64,000 nucleotides of DNA, taken from assembly GCF_965216415.1 (NCBI RefSeq), contig NZ_CBDCFU010000002.1; one strand, given 5' to 3'. Source of the DNA: Marivita sp003149565 (GTDB taxonomy: Bacteria; Pseudomonadota; Alphaproteobacteria; Rhodobacterales; Rhodobacteraceae). Positions 1 to 8,571 of this stretch are shown piece by piece (position 1 is the first letter of the stretch; each line of letters begins with the position of its first letter). The translations under genes were made by a program, and so were the position numbers. The notes beneath the pieces were generated by a model. It was not told the DNA's origin. It was given only the letters and a program-made list of their open reading frames with translations, and ran no database searches.

Positions 1-1967
1 TTGTCTTTGGGCTTATACGGCTTCGCCGCGAACCCAGCTTCCGAGCGACGCGGTGCGCGTTCGCCACCGGATTTTTCGCCATAGGGTTTGCGATCCCGTG
101 CCGGGCCTTCGGATTTGCCCTTATAGGGTTTGCGGTCCCGGGCCGTGCCTCCCGCGGCCTTGCCCACCCGTTTTCCGCCCTTGCGGTCCGCTGGTTTCGG
201 CTTGCGCACGCGCGGCGTCGGCTCATCGTTCCATTCGATTGGGGCAGTCGAAACCGCTGCAGGTTTCGCAGGCACGTCGGCCTTTGCGTCTGGCGTCGGT
301 TCAGGTTGAGACATGGGTCTCTCTGCCTTTGGCGCGTCACGATAGGGCTTGCGTTCGGGCTTTGGCCCTCGCGGACCCGTCGGTCGCGCGCCGCGTTCAA
401 AGCTGGGCGCTTGGTCAAGCCGGGTCAGGGTCACGCCCTTTTCCAGCTCCATGTCAGGGCCGATAGCGTTCATTAACCGCGAGACCGAAGCTTCCTTGAT
501 TTGCACCAGCGAATGATCCTGCTGAATGCGGATCGCGCCGACATCCTCCTTGCTCAGATCGCCAGCGCCGCAGATCATGGGCAGAATTCGGCGCGGTTCG
601 GCCTCGGCGGCCCGACCACCGGACACGGCGAACCAGACGCTCGGGCCGAATTCCTCGCGCGGTGCGCGCTTTTCGTTGGGATTGGAGAGATCTTCTGGAG
701 CTGTATGCTGTTCGCGGAACATACGCAGGTAAGCTGCTGCGATCTGCTCGGGTGTCTTCTCCGCAACCAGACGCGAAACCACGCCTTCTTCCGATTCGGC
801 AACTGGGGTTTCCCATGCGGGATCGGCGAACATACGGTCTTCGTCGCGCGCCAAGACCTCGTCGGCAGACGGCGCAGAGCCCCATTCCGCTTTCAGCTTG
901 GCCATGCCCAAGATCCGTTCGGCCTTTTTGCGCACTTTCGGGGTTACGATCAGCGCCGACACACCTTTGCGCCCGGCGCGACCCGTCCGGCCTGATCGGT
1001 GCAGCAGGGTTTCATGGTTCGAGGGCAATTCGGCATGGACCACCAGATCGAGGTTCGGCAAGTCGATCCCGCGCGCTGCCACGTCCGTGGCCACACAGAC
1101 CTGCGCACGCCCGTCGCGCATTGCCTGCAGCGCGTGGGTGCGTTCGGTTTGCGACAACTCGCCCGACAGGGCCACTACTTGGAACCCGCGGTTCGACAGA
1201 CGGGTCGTCAGACGGTTCACCATCGCGCGTGTGTTGGCAAAGACGATGGCGTTGGGGGCCTCGTAGTAGCGCAGCGTGTTGATCACTGCGTTGTCGGTGT
1301 CGCGCTCGTTCACTATCATCGCGCGATAGGCGATGTCGGCGTGCTGGCTGGTTTCGGATTTCGTAACCACGCGGATCGCATCGCGCTGGTAGCTTTGCGC
1401 AAGCTTGGCAATCTGCGGCGGCACCGTGGCCGAGAACATCAGCGTCTGACGGTCTTCGGGGGATTCGCCCAAGATGAACTCTAGGTCCTCGCGAAACCCG
1501 AGGTCGAGCATTTCGTCGGCTTCGTCCAGCACAACGGCGCGGCACTGCGACAGGTCGATGGAGCCGCGCATGATGTGGTCGCGCAGACGACCCGGCGTGG
1601 CCACGACGATATGTGCACCGCGCTCCAATGCGCGGCGTTCGTCGCGCATGTCCATGCCGCCCACGGTCGAGGCCATGACCACGCCTGCTTGCGCATAGAG
1701 CCATGCGAGTTCGCGCTTTACCTGCAGCGCCAGTTCCCGCGTTGGCGCGATCACCAGCGCCAGAGGAGCGCCAGCGGCGTCGAACATTTCGTCGTCAAGG
1801 ATCGTAGGCGCGATGGCGAGGCCGAAGCCCAATGTCTTGCCCGATCCTGTCTGCGCCGAGACCATAAGGTCGGCACCGACATAACCGGGATTTAGAACCG
1901 CCTCCTGAACCGGTGTCAGCGTGTCGTATCCACGGGCATCAAGGGCGTCTTGCAGGGCTTTTTTCAC
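1..1967 (-). CDS. DEAD-box ATP-dependent RNA helicase with DbpA-type RNA-binding domain (3' end outside window)
   Basis: An ATP-dependent RNA helicase expected to remodel structured RNA or ribosome precursors in the cytoplasm. I translated this frame by hand from the minus strand. It starts at a GTG (reads VKKALQDALDARGYD) and stays open for about 655 codons to the window edge. Visible motifs are a Q motif (TPVQ, about residue 18), Walker A AQTGSGKT (38-45), PTREL, VLDEADEML, SAT, and HRSGRTGRAG of motif VI. A DbpA-like RNA-binding fold follows (MICGAGDLSKEDVGAIRI), then a long Lys/Arg/Pro-rich tail with repeated RDRKPY units, typical of CsdA/DeaD-like proteins. No good Shine-Dalgarno precedes the GTG, so the start is the least certain part. 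It is divergent from lysE with a 111-nt gap. Confidence 0.88.
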   Translation of the reverse strand, partial: MKKALQDALDARGYDTLTPVQEAVLNPGYVGADLMVSAQTGSGKTLGFGLAIAPTILDDEMFDAAGAPLALVIAPTRELALQVKRELAWLYAQAGVVMASTVGGMDMRDERRALERGAHIVVATPGRLRDHIMRGSIDLSQCRAVVLDEADEMLDLGFREDLEFILGESPEDRQTLMFSATVPPQIAKLAQSYQRDAIRVVTKSETSQHADIAYRAMIVNERDTDNAVINTLRYYEAPNAIVFANTRAMVNRLTTRLSNRGFQVVALSGELSQTERTHALQAMRDGRAQVCVATDVAARGIDLPNLDLVVHAELPSNHETLLHRSGRTGRAGRKGVSALIVTPKVRKKAERILGMAKLKAEWGSAPSADEVLARDEDRMFADPAWETPVAESEEGVVSRLVAEKTPEQIAAAYLRMFREQHTAPEDLSNPNEKRAPREEFGPSVWFAVSGGRAAEAEPRRILPMICGAGDLSKEDVGAIRIQQDHSLVQIKEASVSRLMNAIGPDMELEKGVTLTRLDQAPSFERGARPTGPRGPKPERKPYRDAPKAERPMSQPEPTPDAKADVPAKPAAVSTAPIEWNDEPTPRVRKPKPADRKGGKRVGKAAGGTARDRKPYKGKSEGPARDRKPYGEKSGGERAPRRSEAGFAAKPYKPKD

Positions 1968-2078
1968 GTGCGTCGTCTTTTTCCATAAGGTAGGCCCACC
2001 AGCGGGCCAAAGCGCGCGTCTAGATCATTGGCGCGCAAATGTATAGCGTCATCGCAGCACACCCAGTGAGGACCTGCT

Positions 2079-2693
2079 ATGCTTTCTCTGCAATTCCTTC
2101 TCACGGCCTTTGTCGTCGTCATCGCACCCGGAACCGGCGTCATCTACACGCTGGCCATCGGCTTGGGACAAGGGCGCTGGCCGTCGATCTGGGCGGCGCT
2201 GGGATGCACCATCGGGATCCTACCGCACCTTTTGGCGGCAACACTCGGATTGGCGGCGGTGCTTCACACCTCGGCGGTTCTGTTCAACGTGGTAAAATTT
2301 GCAGGCGTCGCCTACCTGCTGTGGCTGGCATGCCAGTCCTTGCGGTCCGGTGGGGCTTTGGCCGTCTCGGCCGATCGCAGCACTGAAAATGGGATGCGCA
2401 TTGCTTGGCGGGGGGCGCTGATCAACATCCTCAATCCCAAGCTGTCGATCTTCTTTCTCGCACTGCTGCCGCCGTTCCTGTCGGGTAACCCAGACACGGC
2501 GACGGCGGAAATGACAATGATGGGCGGCATCTTCATGCTGATGACCTTTGCCGTTTTCGTTCTCTACGGCGTGTTTGCTGCTGCTGCGCGGACATGGCTG
2601 TTGGGCAGCGAACGGGCGATGCGTTGGCTCAACCGGTCCTTTGCAGGGCTGTTTGCCGCCTTGGCCGGACGGTTGGCGCTTGAACGCACCTGA
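2079..2693 (+). CDS. LysE/RhtB family amino-acid exporter
   Basis: A 204-residue inner-membrane protein with about six hydrophobic segments, the usual size for LysE/RhtB exporters of amino acids or homoserine lactones. The N-terminal half carries the family signature around VIAPGTGVIYTLAIGLGQG (residues 14-32), a variant of the usual PGP motif, and the conserved LLWLACQSLR helix end near residues 80-90. LNPKLSIFFLALLPPF at about 117-132 is also characteristic. The substrate cannot be read from the sequence. It begins 111 nt from the divergent helicase start and is followed, 37 nt downstream, by a DUF3429 gene on the same strand. Confidence 0.88.
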   Translation: MLSLQFLLTAFVVVIAPGTGVIYTLAIGLGQGRWPSIWAALGCTIGILPHLLAATLGLAAVLHTSAVLFNVVKFAGVAYLLWLACQSLRSGGALAVSADRSTENGMRIAWRGALINILNPKLSIFFLALLPPFLSGNPDTATAEMTMMGGIFMLMTFAVFVLYGVFAAAARTWLLGSERAMRWLNRSFAGLFAALAGRLALERT

Positions 2694-2730
2694 GCTATGT
2701 CGCGTCCCGTAACATGACGACGGACCTGCC

Positions 2731-3183
2731 ATGACCCAAATACCCCGTTCCGCCCTGATCCTTGGCCTTGCCGGAGTAATCCCTTTTGCATGGGGCGCGC
2801 TGTCGCTGCTCTCCGATGCGGCGGCCCAGTGGGGCATGAGCATGCTCGGGCCAAGATTCATTGGACCCTATGTGCAACTCAGCTACGGAATGGTGATCCT
2901 CAGCTTCATGTCCGGTGTGCTGTGGGGATTTGCGACCAAGGCACAAGGTGGACAGGCGGCCACGGGTTATGCCCTGTCTGTCATCCCGGCGCTTTGGGCG
3001 TTCTTCATGACAGGGGGAGGGCCAGTCTCGGCCGGAACCAACCTGATCTTCGGGTTCTTGGGGTTGCTCGTGCTCGACTTCAGTTTCTGGAAATGGGGCC
3101 TTGCCCCGGCGTGGTGGATGCACCTTCGGGTCTTGCTGACCGGGCTGGTGATCCTGTGCCTTTCGGTGGGGGTATTTCTATGA
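2731..3183 (+). CDS. DUF3429 domain integral membrane protein
   Basis: A 150-residue protein of unknown function with four to five predicted transmembrane helices (about 9-27, 45-65, 75-95, 103-120, 128-150). The pattern PRSALILGLAGVIPF near the start and the SGVLWGFA motif near residue 60 fit DUF3429, small inner-membrane proteins common in proteobacteria. Its stop codon overlaps the ATG of the following methyltransferase (ATGA), so the two are translationally coupled. The family has no established biochemical role. Confidence 0.75.
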   Translation: MTQIPRSALILGLAGVIPFAWGALSLLSDAAAQWGMSMLGPRFIGPYVQLSYGMVILSFMSGVLWGFATKAQGGQAATGYALSVIPALWAFFMTGGGPVSAGTNLIFGFLGLLVLDFSFWKWGLAPAWWMHLRVLLTGLVILCLSVGVFL

Positions 3184-3770
3184 CCGACCGTGAAACCATC
3201 GCTGTCTACGATGCCCGCGCTGGTGACTACGCCAAACTCGAACCGTCTGACATACCAAGCGAAACACTCGCCATGTTTATCGAAGCCCTTCCCGACGGTG
3301 CTCGCGTCCTCGACCTTGGCTGTGGGCCGGGAACATCCGCACGCCACATGGTGCGCGCGGGCTGTGTGGTCGATGCAGTGGATGCGTCTGCCGAAATGAT
3401 CCGGCTAGCATCGGCCATAGACGGCGTCACCGCGCGGCAGGCGCATTTTGACGACATCAGCGGAACGGCGGTCTATGATGGGGTCTGGGCCAATTTCAGC
3501 CTTTTGCACGCACCACGGGCACAGATGCCCGACCATCTGGCGGCGATTCACGAAGCACTCAAACCGGGCGGTTTGTTCCATATCGCTGTCAAGGAAGGCA
3601 GTGGAGAAGCGCGTGACAGTATCAATCGCCTTTACACCTACTACACCGAAGCCGAACTGACCGATCTGTTACAAACCGCCGGGTTTTCCGTTGGCCCCTA
3701 TCGACGTGGGCGCGACAAGGGGCTAAGCGGCGAAGACGCTGACTGGATCTCTGTAACCGCCTATGCCTGA
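3180..3770 (+). CDS. class I SAM-dependent methyltransferase
   Basis: A 196-residue cytoplasmic methyltransferase of unknown substrate. Motif I is VLDLGCGPGTSARH (about residues 42-55), followed by the acidic VDAVDAS motif II at about 65-71 and the WANFSLLH and LKPGGLFHIAVKEG motifs IV-VI, all as in UbiE/BioC-like enzymes. The start is the ATG of the ATGA overlap with the DUF3429 gene; the same frame is open much further upstream, but that part is only a shadow of DUF3429. Its last eight bases overlap the rnhA start. The coupling gives no clear functional clue. Confidence 0.85.
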   Translation: MTDRETIAVYDARAGDYAKLEPSDIPSETLAMFIEALPDGARVLDLGCGPGTSARHMVRAGCVVDAVDASAEMIRLASAIDGVTARQAHFDDISGTAVYDGVWANFSLLHAPRAQMPDHLAAIHEALKPGGLFHIAVKEGSGEARDSINRLYTYYTEAELTDLLQTAGFSVGPYRRGRDKGLSGEDADWISVTAYA

Positions 3771-4224
3771 CCTCTACGCCTATACCGACGGAGCCTGTTC
3801 CGGAAACCCCGGACCGGGGGGATGGGGTGTCCTGCTCTTGGCCAAGGACGGTGATACAGTGGTCAAAGAGCGCACTTTGTCGGGCGGTGAAGCGAACACC
3901 ACCAACAACCGCATGGAATTGCTGGCGGCGATCCACGCGCTGGAAACCTTGGCGCGTCCGTCCTCGCTGACCATCGTCACCGATAGCGCCTATGTGAAGA
4001 ATGGCGTGACCGGCTGGATCCATGGCTGGAAGCGTAATGGCTGGAAGACCGCGAACAAGAAACCGGTCAAGAATGTCGAACTGTGGCAACGTCTGGACGA
4101 GGCTCAGGCACGGCATGACGTGACGTGGGAATGGGTCAAAGGCCATGCCGGCCACCCTGAAAACGAACGCGCGGATGAGTTGGCACGCGAGGGTATGAAG
4201 CCGTTTAAAAAAGGCGCGGCGTGA
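3763..4224 (+). CDS. rnhA: ribonuclease HI
   Basis: Degrades the RNA strand of RNA-DNA hybrids such as Okazaki primers and R-loops. At 153 residues it is the normal bacterial length. The opening YTDGACSGNPGPGGWG (from residue 6) holds the first catalytic Asp, MELLAAIHALE the Glu, IVTDSAYV the second Asp, and WVKGHAGHPENERAD the His/Asp active-site loop. The basic handle region WIHGWKRNGWK is present. It overlaps the preceding methyltransferase by 8 nt and shares a GTGA overlap with the downstream TRIC channel gene. Confidence 0.97.
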   Translation: MPDLYAYTDGACSGNPGPGGWGVLLLAKDGDTVVKERTLSGGEANTTNNRMELLAAIHALETLARPSSLTIVTDSAYVKNGVTGWIHGWKRNGWKTANKKPVKNVELWQRLDEAQARHDVTWEWVKGHAGHPENERADELAREGMKPFKKGAA

Positions 4225-4844
4225 CACTCGTTGCGTGGATCGACCACGCGGCGGTTCTGGTTTTTGCTTTGACCGGTGCTCTGGTCGCCAGCCGTGCGCA
4301 ATTGGATATCATCGGCTTTGCCTTTCTGGCCATCCTGACTGGGGTCGGAGGTGGGACAGTCCGAGATGTTCTCTTGGACCGGAATCCTGTGTTTTGGATG
4401 GCTGATCCGACCTATCTTGGCGTGGCGGTTATTTCGGCCTTTGTTGTTTTCTTCACCGCCCACCTTTTCGAAAGTCGTTACAAGGCGATCCTGTGGCTCG
4501 ATGCGGCAGCGCTTGCTTTCGCTGTGGCGGCGGGTGCCAATATCGCTGCCAGCTTCGGGCAGAGTGCGCCGATTGTTGTCGTGATGGGCGCTGTCACAGG
4601 ATGTCTGGGCGGACTGATGCGCGATGTGGTGGCCAACGAAGTGCCGCTCGTACTCAAGCAGGGTGAGCTGTATGTCACCTGCGCTGTGGCAGGCGCGGCA
4701 GTGGTCGCGCTGACGCCCTTTTTCGGGCTGAGCCAGACACCAACTGCTCTGGCTGCGGCGGCAATCACCTTCGGATTGCGGGCAGGCTCCATCGCGTTTG
4801 GTTGGAGCCTACCGGTTTATAAATCCCGTCCGCCGCGCAACTGA
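4221..4844 (+). CDS. TRIC-type (YadS/UPF0126) membrane channel protein
   Basis: A 207-residue inner-membrane protein with seven hydrophobic stretches arranged as two repeats. Each repeat contains the family Gly-Arg-Asp motif: GVGGGTVRDVLL at about residues 40-51 and GCLGGLMRDVV at about 126-136. Bacterial homologues of trimeric intracellular cation channels have this form and conduct monovalent cations in vitro; the native role here is unknown. The start is a GTG inside the rnhA stop region (GTGA overlap), so it is probably cotranslated with rnhA. It is convergent with the downstream aminotransferase gene (2-nt gap). Confidence 0.85.
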   Translation: MTLVAWIDHAAVLVFALTGALVASRAQLDIIGFAFLAILTGVGGGTVRDVLLDRNPVFWMADPTYLGVAVISAFVVFFTAHLFESRYKAILWLDAAALAFAVAAGANIAASFGQSAPIVVVMGAVTGCLGGLMRDVVANEVPLVLKQGELYVTCAVAGAAVVALTPFFGLSQTPTALAAAAITFGLRAGSIAFGWSLPVYKSRPPRN

Positions 4845-4846
4845 CC

Positions 4847-6025
4847 TTACTGCAGGTCGCTGAATGCCGCCTGCAATCGTTTGGCCGCTTCTTCGACACG
4901 GTAGGTCTGTGTGGCGAGGTTGAACCGCAGGAAGGTTTCACCGCCGGGGCCGAATTCCGGGCCGGGGCTGGGCGCGATTCGCGCATCTTTGCGCACGCGG
5001 CGGCTGATTTCTTCGAAATCCATGCCCGTGCCTGAAAAATCGACCCACGCGAGAAAGGTCGAGGCCAAGGGCAAGGAGCGCACACCGGGGATCGCGTTCA
5101 CTGCGTCGTCAAAGATGCGGCGGTTTTCAATCAGATGTTCGATCTGCGTATCGACCCATTCCGCACCTTCAGCCGTATAGGCCGCCGTCACCATCTCAAG
5201 TCCCAAGCGGTTCGGGGAATAATCCAGCGACCGAAGCCGCTGCGCCATCGCTCCGCGCAGCTTTGCGTCCGGAATGATGATGTTCCCGGTCTTCAGCCCG
5301 GCGATGTTGAAGGTCTTGGATGACGCCGTGAGGATGACCGACCGTTCCCGCGCATCTGGTGCGGCGACGTCGTAAGGGACAAAGGTGTGGCCGGGGTAGA
5401 TAATGTCGTGATGAATTTCGTCGGCTACAACAATAAGATCGTTCCGCGCCGCAAACGCGGCCACCTCACGCAATTCCTCCGCGCTCCAGATACGGCCTGA
5501 CGGGTTCTGCGGAGAGCAGAAGATCAAAAGCTTTTCGCTGCCATCAAGCCGTGCTTCGGCTTCCTCGATGTCAAGGTAATAGGTGTCGCCTTCGCGCTTC
5601 AGCGGGCATTGCACGGGAACACGGCCGGACTTTCGGATTTTGAATTCAAATTCGTGATAGACCGGGTTGAACGTGACAATTCGATCTCCCGGTTCCGACC
5701 AGACCTCGATACACAGCGCAATCGCGTTTCCCAAGCCTTGGGTCGTCATGATCCAGTCGGTGTCGATGTCCCAGCCGTGCCGGTTCTTCATCCACCACTG
5801 GATTGCCGCGTGATACTCGGAGTTGTCCGTCCAATATCCGAACACACCGTGATCCAACGCCACCTGCATCGCGCGGAGCACGCATGGCGCTGTGGGATAA
5901 TCGCTGTCCGCCGTCCACATCGCGATCCCGTCCGAGCTTGGAACGTCGAACTTGCTTTCCAGGATATCCCACTTTGAACTGTGCCGTCCGCGCCGGTCAT
6001 TGGGAACGTTGAAAAGATCGCGCAT
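4847..6025 (-). CDS. MalY/PatB family PLP-dependent C-S lyase / aminotransferase
   Basis: A 392-residue fold-type I pyridoxal-phosphate enzyme. The PLP lysine lies in SSKTFNIAGLKTGNI; IFCSPQNPSGRIW and VVADEIHHDIIYPGH are typical of the MalY/PatB group, which cleaves cystathionine or cysteine conjugates to thiol, pyruvate and ammonia. The C-terminal LRFNLATQT holds the carboxylate-binding Arg. I start it at the ATG that begins MRDLFNVP; the open frame continues upstream for 176 codons, but that part is a shadow of def on the other strand. The intergenic 108 nt holds the divergent promoters of this gene and def. Confidence 0.88.
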   Translation of the reverse strand: MRDLFNVPNDRRGRHSSKWDILESKFDVPSSDGIAMWTADSDYPTAPCVLRAMQVALDHGVFGYWTDNSEYHAAIQWWMKNRHGWDIDTDWIMTTQGLGNAIALCIEVWSEPGDRIVTFNPVYHEFEFKIRKSGRVPVQCPLKREGDTYYLDIEEAEARLDGSEKLLIFCSPQNPSGRIWSAEELREVAAFAARNDLIVVADEIHHDIIYPGHTFVPYDVAAPDARERSVILTASSKTFNIAGLKTGNIIIPDAKLRGAMAQRLRSLDYSPNRLGLEMVTAAYTAEGAEWVDTQIEHLIENRRIFDDAVNAIPGVRSLPLASTFLAWVDFSGTGMDFEEISRRVRKDARIAPSPGPEFGPGGETFLRFNLATQTYRVEEAAKRLQAAFSDLQ

Positions 6026-6133
6026 TTGGGTCTCCGTCTGCTCTGAATTGTTTTGCCGGACGCTACTCCAGTGATTGTCAGGTGCAAGCCCCCGTCTATT
6101 GCCCTTGCGTGTTGGATTAACTAGATCACTGGC

Positions 6134-6652
6134 ATGAAACTGCCGATCCTCATCCATCCGGACCCCCGTCTGAAAAAGGTCTGCGAGCCCGTGCCCGATC
6201 TGTCGGACGATTTGCGCACGCTGGCCAAGGACATGCTTGAAACCATGTATGACGCGCCGGGCATCGGGCTGGCTGCGCCTCAGGTGGGTGTCCTGTCGCG
6301 CCTGATCGTGCTGGACTGCATCAAGGACGAGGAATCGACTCCGCGTCCGCTGATCATGTTCAACCCCGAGATTGTGGCGTCTTCCGATGACTTGAACGTC
6401 TACGAAGAGGGCTGTCTGTCGATCCCCGACCAATTCGCAGAGGTGACCCGACCCGAGGCGGTCAAGGTTGCGTGGATCGATGAGGACGGCAATCCGAAGG
6501 AAGAAGAGTTCGACGGGCTTTGGGCGACCTGTGTGCAGCACGAGATCGACCACCTGAACGGCAAGCTTTTCATCGATTATCTTAAACCGCTCAAGCGGCA
6601 GATGATCACCCGCAAGATGGTCAAACTCAAGCGCGAGATGGCGCGCGCATGA
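6134..6652 (+). CDS. def: peptide deformylase
   Basis: Removes the N-formyl group from nascent proteins at the ribosome exit. The protein has 172 residues with all three metalloprotease motifs intact: GIGLAAPQVG (43-52), EEGCLSIPDQ with metal ligand Cys94, and QHEIDHLNG with His136, catalytic Glu137 and His140. It heads a run def, def-like, fmt, so deformylation and formylation genes sit together. The stop overlaps the next start by 4 nt (ATGA). Confidence 0.97.
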   Translation: MKLPILIHPDPRLKKVCEPVPDLSDDLRTLAKDMLETMYDAPGIGLAAPQVGVLSRLIVLDCIKDEESTPRPLIMFNPEIVASSDDLNVYEEGCLSIPDQFAEVTRPEAVKVAWIDEDGNPKEEEFDGLWATCVQHEIDHLNGKLFIDYLKPLKRQMITRKMVKLKREMARA

Positions 6653-7146
6653 GTGTACGGCGCTGTCTGCCGTGGCCGAATGCCTGCCTTCGTACGCCCG
6701 CTGAGCCGGTCGAAAAGATCACGGACGAAATCCGCGTGATCTGGGACGATATGATCGACACGATGGAGGCCATGCCCGGTGTCGGGCTGGCCGCCAACCA
6801 GATCGGTATCCTGAAACGCTTGGCGGTTGTTGATGCCTCCGATGATCGGGGGCGGGCGGTGCGGATGGCGAATCCGGAAATCCTGCACGCCTCGTTCCAG
6901 CTTCGGTCGCATGAAGAAGCGAGCCCGAACCTGCCTGGCGTCTTTGCCAAGATCGAGCGACCGCGCGCTGTGACCGTACGGTTCATGGGGGACGACGGTA
7001 CGGTTCGCGAACAGGACTTCGTTGGTCTTTGGGCCACCTCGGTGCAGCACCAGATCGATCACCTGAATGGCAAGATGTATTTCGATCATCTGAGCAAGAC
7101 CAAGCGCGACATGCTTTTGCGGCGGGCGAAAAAGCTGAAAGGCTAG
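6649..7146 (+). CDS. degenerate peptide deformylase paralogue (catalytic residues lost)
   Basis: A 165-residue protein of peptide deformylase fold, translationally coupled to the true def. Motif I is kept (GVGLAANQIG, residues 44-53). In motif II the metal-binding Cys is Ser92 (EEASPNLPG instead of EEGCLSIPD). In motif III the catalytic Glu is Gln135 (QHQIDHLNG). By established deformylase chemistry, loss of both the Cys ligand and the general base should abolish normal activity, although His134 and His138 remain. It may be a ribosome-binding or regulatory pseudoenzyme. Annotation pipelines will call it def. Confidence 0.85.
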   Translation: MSVRRCLPWPNACLRTPAEPVEKITDEIRVIWDDMIDTMEAMPGVGLAANQIGILKRLAVVDASDDRGRAVRMANPEILHASFQLRSHEEASPNLPGVFAKIERPRAVTVRFMGDDGTVREQDFVGLWATSVQHQIDHLNGKMYFDHLSKTKRDMLLRRAKKLKG

Positions 7147-7149
7147 GAC

Positions 7150-8061
7150 ATGCGGATCATCTTCATGGGAACGCCCGATTTCTCGGTTCCGGTGCTTAAC
7201 GCTCTGGTCGCGGCCGGGCACGAGATCGCTGCCGTCTATTGCCAGCCACCGCGTCCGGCGGGGCGGGGCAAGAAAGACCGTCCCACTCCCGTCCATGCGC
7301 GGGCCGAGGCACTGGGCCTTGATGTGCGGCATCCGAAGTCGCTGCGGGATGATGACGCGCAGAACGACTTCGCCGCGCTTGGCGCGGACATTGCTGTTGT
7401 GGTCGCGTATGGGCTGATTCTGCCGCAAGTGGTTCTGGACGCACCGAAGCATGGATGTCTGAACATCCACGCCTCGCTTTTGCCGCGATGGCGTGGAGCC
7501 GCTCCGATCCATCGCGCAATTATGGCAGGTGATGCAGAGACCGGCATCTGCATCATGCAAATGGAGGCCGGGCTAGACACCGGCCCTGTGCTGCTGCGAC
7601 AGAAGACGCCGATTGGCGCGACCGAAACCACAGGCGAATTGCATGATCGGCTGAGCGACATGGGCGCGGCCCTGATCGTGCAGGCACTTGACCGCTTGGA
7701 TGATCTCACCCCGGAGCCGCAGCCCGACGAGGGCGTGACCTATGCCGAAAAGATCGACAAGTCCGAGGCGCAGATTGACTGGAGCCGTCCAGCTGTCGAG
7801 GTCGATCGCCAGATCCGGGGGCTTTCACCGTTCCCTGGCGCATGGACGATGATCGGCAAGGAGCGGGTGAAACTGCTGGGCAGTCAGCTATCGGATCAAG
7901 CAGGCCCAAGCGGAACAGCGCTTGACGATGCCTTCACCATTGCCTGTGGAGTGGGAGCGGTTACCATCACCCGGGCACAGCGTGCTGGCAAAGGAGCGCA
8001 GGATACCGTGACGTTTTTGCGCGGCATGCCGGTTCCAAAAGGAACACTTTTGGGAGAGTAG
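7150..8061 (+). CDS. fmt: methionyl-tRNA formyltransferase
   Basis: Formylates initiator Met-tRNA with 10-formyltetrahydrofolate. It is 303 residues long, the normal length. The N-terminus MRIIFMGTPDFSVPVLNAL is diagnostic; the catalytic segment LNIHASLLPRWRGAAPIHR (about 107-125) carries the Asn-His pair, and the C-terminal OB-like domain (about 205-303) follows. It begins 3 nt after the deformylase-like gene, so the three genes almost certainly form one transcript that closes the formylation-deformylation cycle. Confidence 0.97.
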   Translation: MRIIFMGTPDFSVPVLNALVAAGHEIAAVYCQPPRPAGRGKKDRPTPVHARAEALGLDVRHPKSLRDDDAQNDFAALGADIAVVVAYGLILPQVVLDAPKHGCLNIHASLLPRWRGAAPIHRAIMAGDAETGICIMQMEAGLDTGPVLLRQKTPIGATETTGELHDRLSDMGAALIVQALDRLDDLTPEPQPDEGVTYAEKIDKSEAQIDWSRPAVEVDRQIRGLSPFPGAWTMIGKERVKLLGSQLSDQAGPSGTALDDAFTIACGVGAVTITRAQRAGKGAQDTVTFLRGMPVPKGTLLGE

Positions 8062-8063
8062 AC

Positions 8064-8324
8064 ATGTTCATGATATTGATGGGCACGGTCGTCATCGCAG
8101 GGATTGTCGGCTATATCTCGGAAAAGACGGGCTTTACGAACAACGGAATCGTTCCCAGCATTATCATCTGTGTAGGGGGTGCATTTCTTGCCTACTTCGT
8201 GCGGATCATGTTCGGTATCGGTTTTGGCTCACCGGGCCTGAACGCCATCGTATCGTCGCTTGGTGCGCTCGTCATCGTGCCGACCCACTGGAGGGCGTCT
8301 GTTCGTGATCGTCGGCGCAGATAA
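8064..8324 (+). CDS. small membrane protein, possibly GlsB/YeaQ-like
   Basis: An 86-residue protein starting 2 nt after the fmt stop. It has two to three hydrophobic helices (about 3-18, 28-52, 58-74) with Gly-rich stretches (CVGGAFLAYFV, GIGFGSPGLNAIVSSLGALV) resembling the GlsB/YeaQ/YmgE stress-response membrane family. It ends in a very basic tail (RASVRDRRRR) that would face the cytoplasm. The family link is weak. The next gene encodes a second small protein of the same type, so they may act together. Confidence 0.6.
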   Translation: MFMILMGTVVIAGIVGYISEKTGFTNNGIVPSIIICVGGAFLAYFVRIMFGIGFGSPGLNAIVSSLGALVIVPTHWRASVRDRRRR

Positions 8325-8327
8325 TCT

Positions 8328-8561
8328 ATGAACATCATCTTCCTACTGATCGTCGGAGCCGCCGCAGGATTTCTCGCAACTCGGTTCATGCGTGTCGAGA
8401 TGAGCACACTGGCAACGGTCATGGTCGGTGTTGCTGGTGCGCTGATCGGTGGGCTTTTTATCCGCCTACTCCTCGCGGCGACAGGGGCGCTGGCAGGCCT
8501 TGTTGGAGCAGTTCTTGGGGCGATGGTGGTGATTTGGGTGGTGCAGAGACTGCGCTCCTGA
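8328..8561 (+). CDS. GlsB/YeaQ/YmgE-like small membrane protein
   Basis: A 77-residue, almost entirely hydrophobic protein with three Gly-rich helices: IVGAAAGFLATRFM near the start, VGVAGALIGGLFI in the middle and GAVLGAMVVIWVVQRL at the end. The layout matches the transglycosylase-associated/GlsB family of small inner-membrane proteins induced by stress; no enzymatic activity is established for the family. It lies 3 nt after its neighbour of similar type and is convergent with the Usp gene (10-nt gap). Confidence 0.65.
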   Translation: MNIIFLLIVGAAAGFLATRFMRVEMSTLATVMVGVAGALIGGLFIRLLLAATGALAGLVGAVLGAMVVIWVVQRLRS

Positions 8562-8571
8562 TCCGGCGTGC

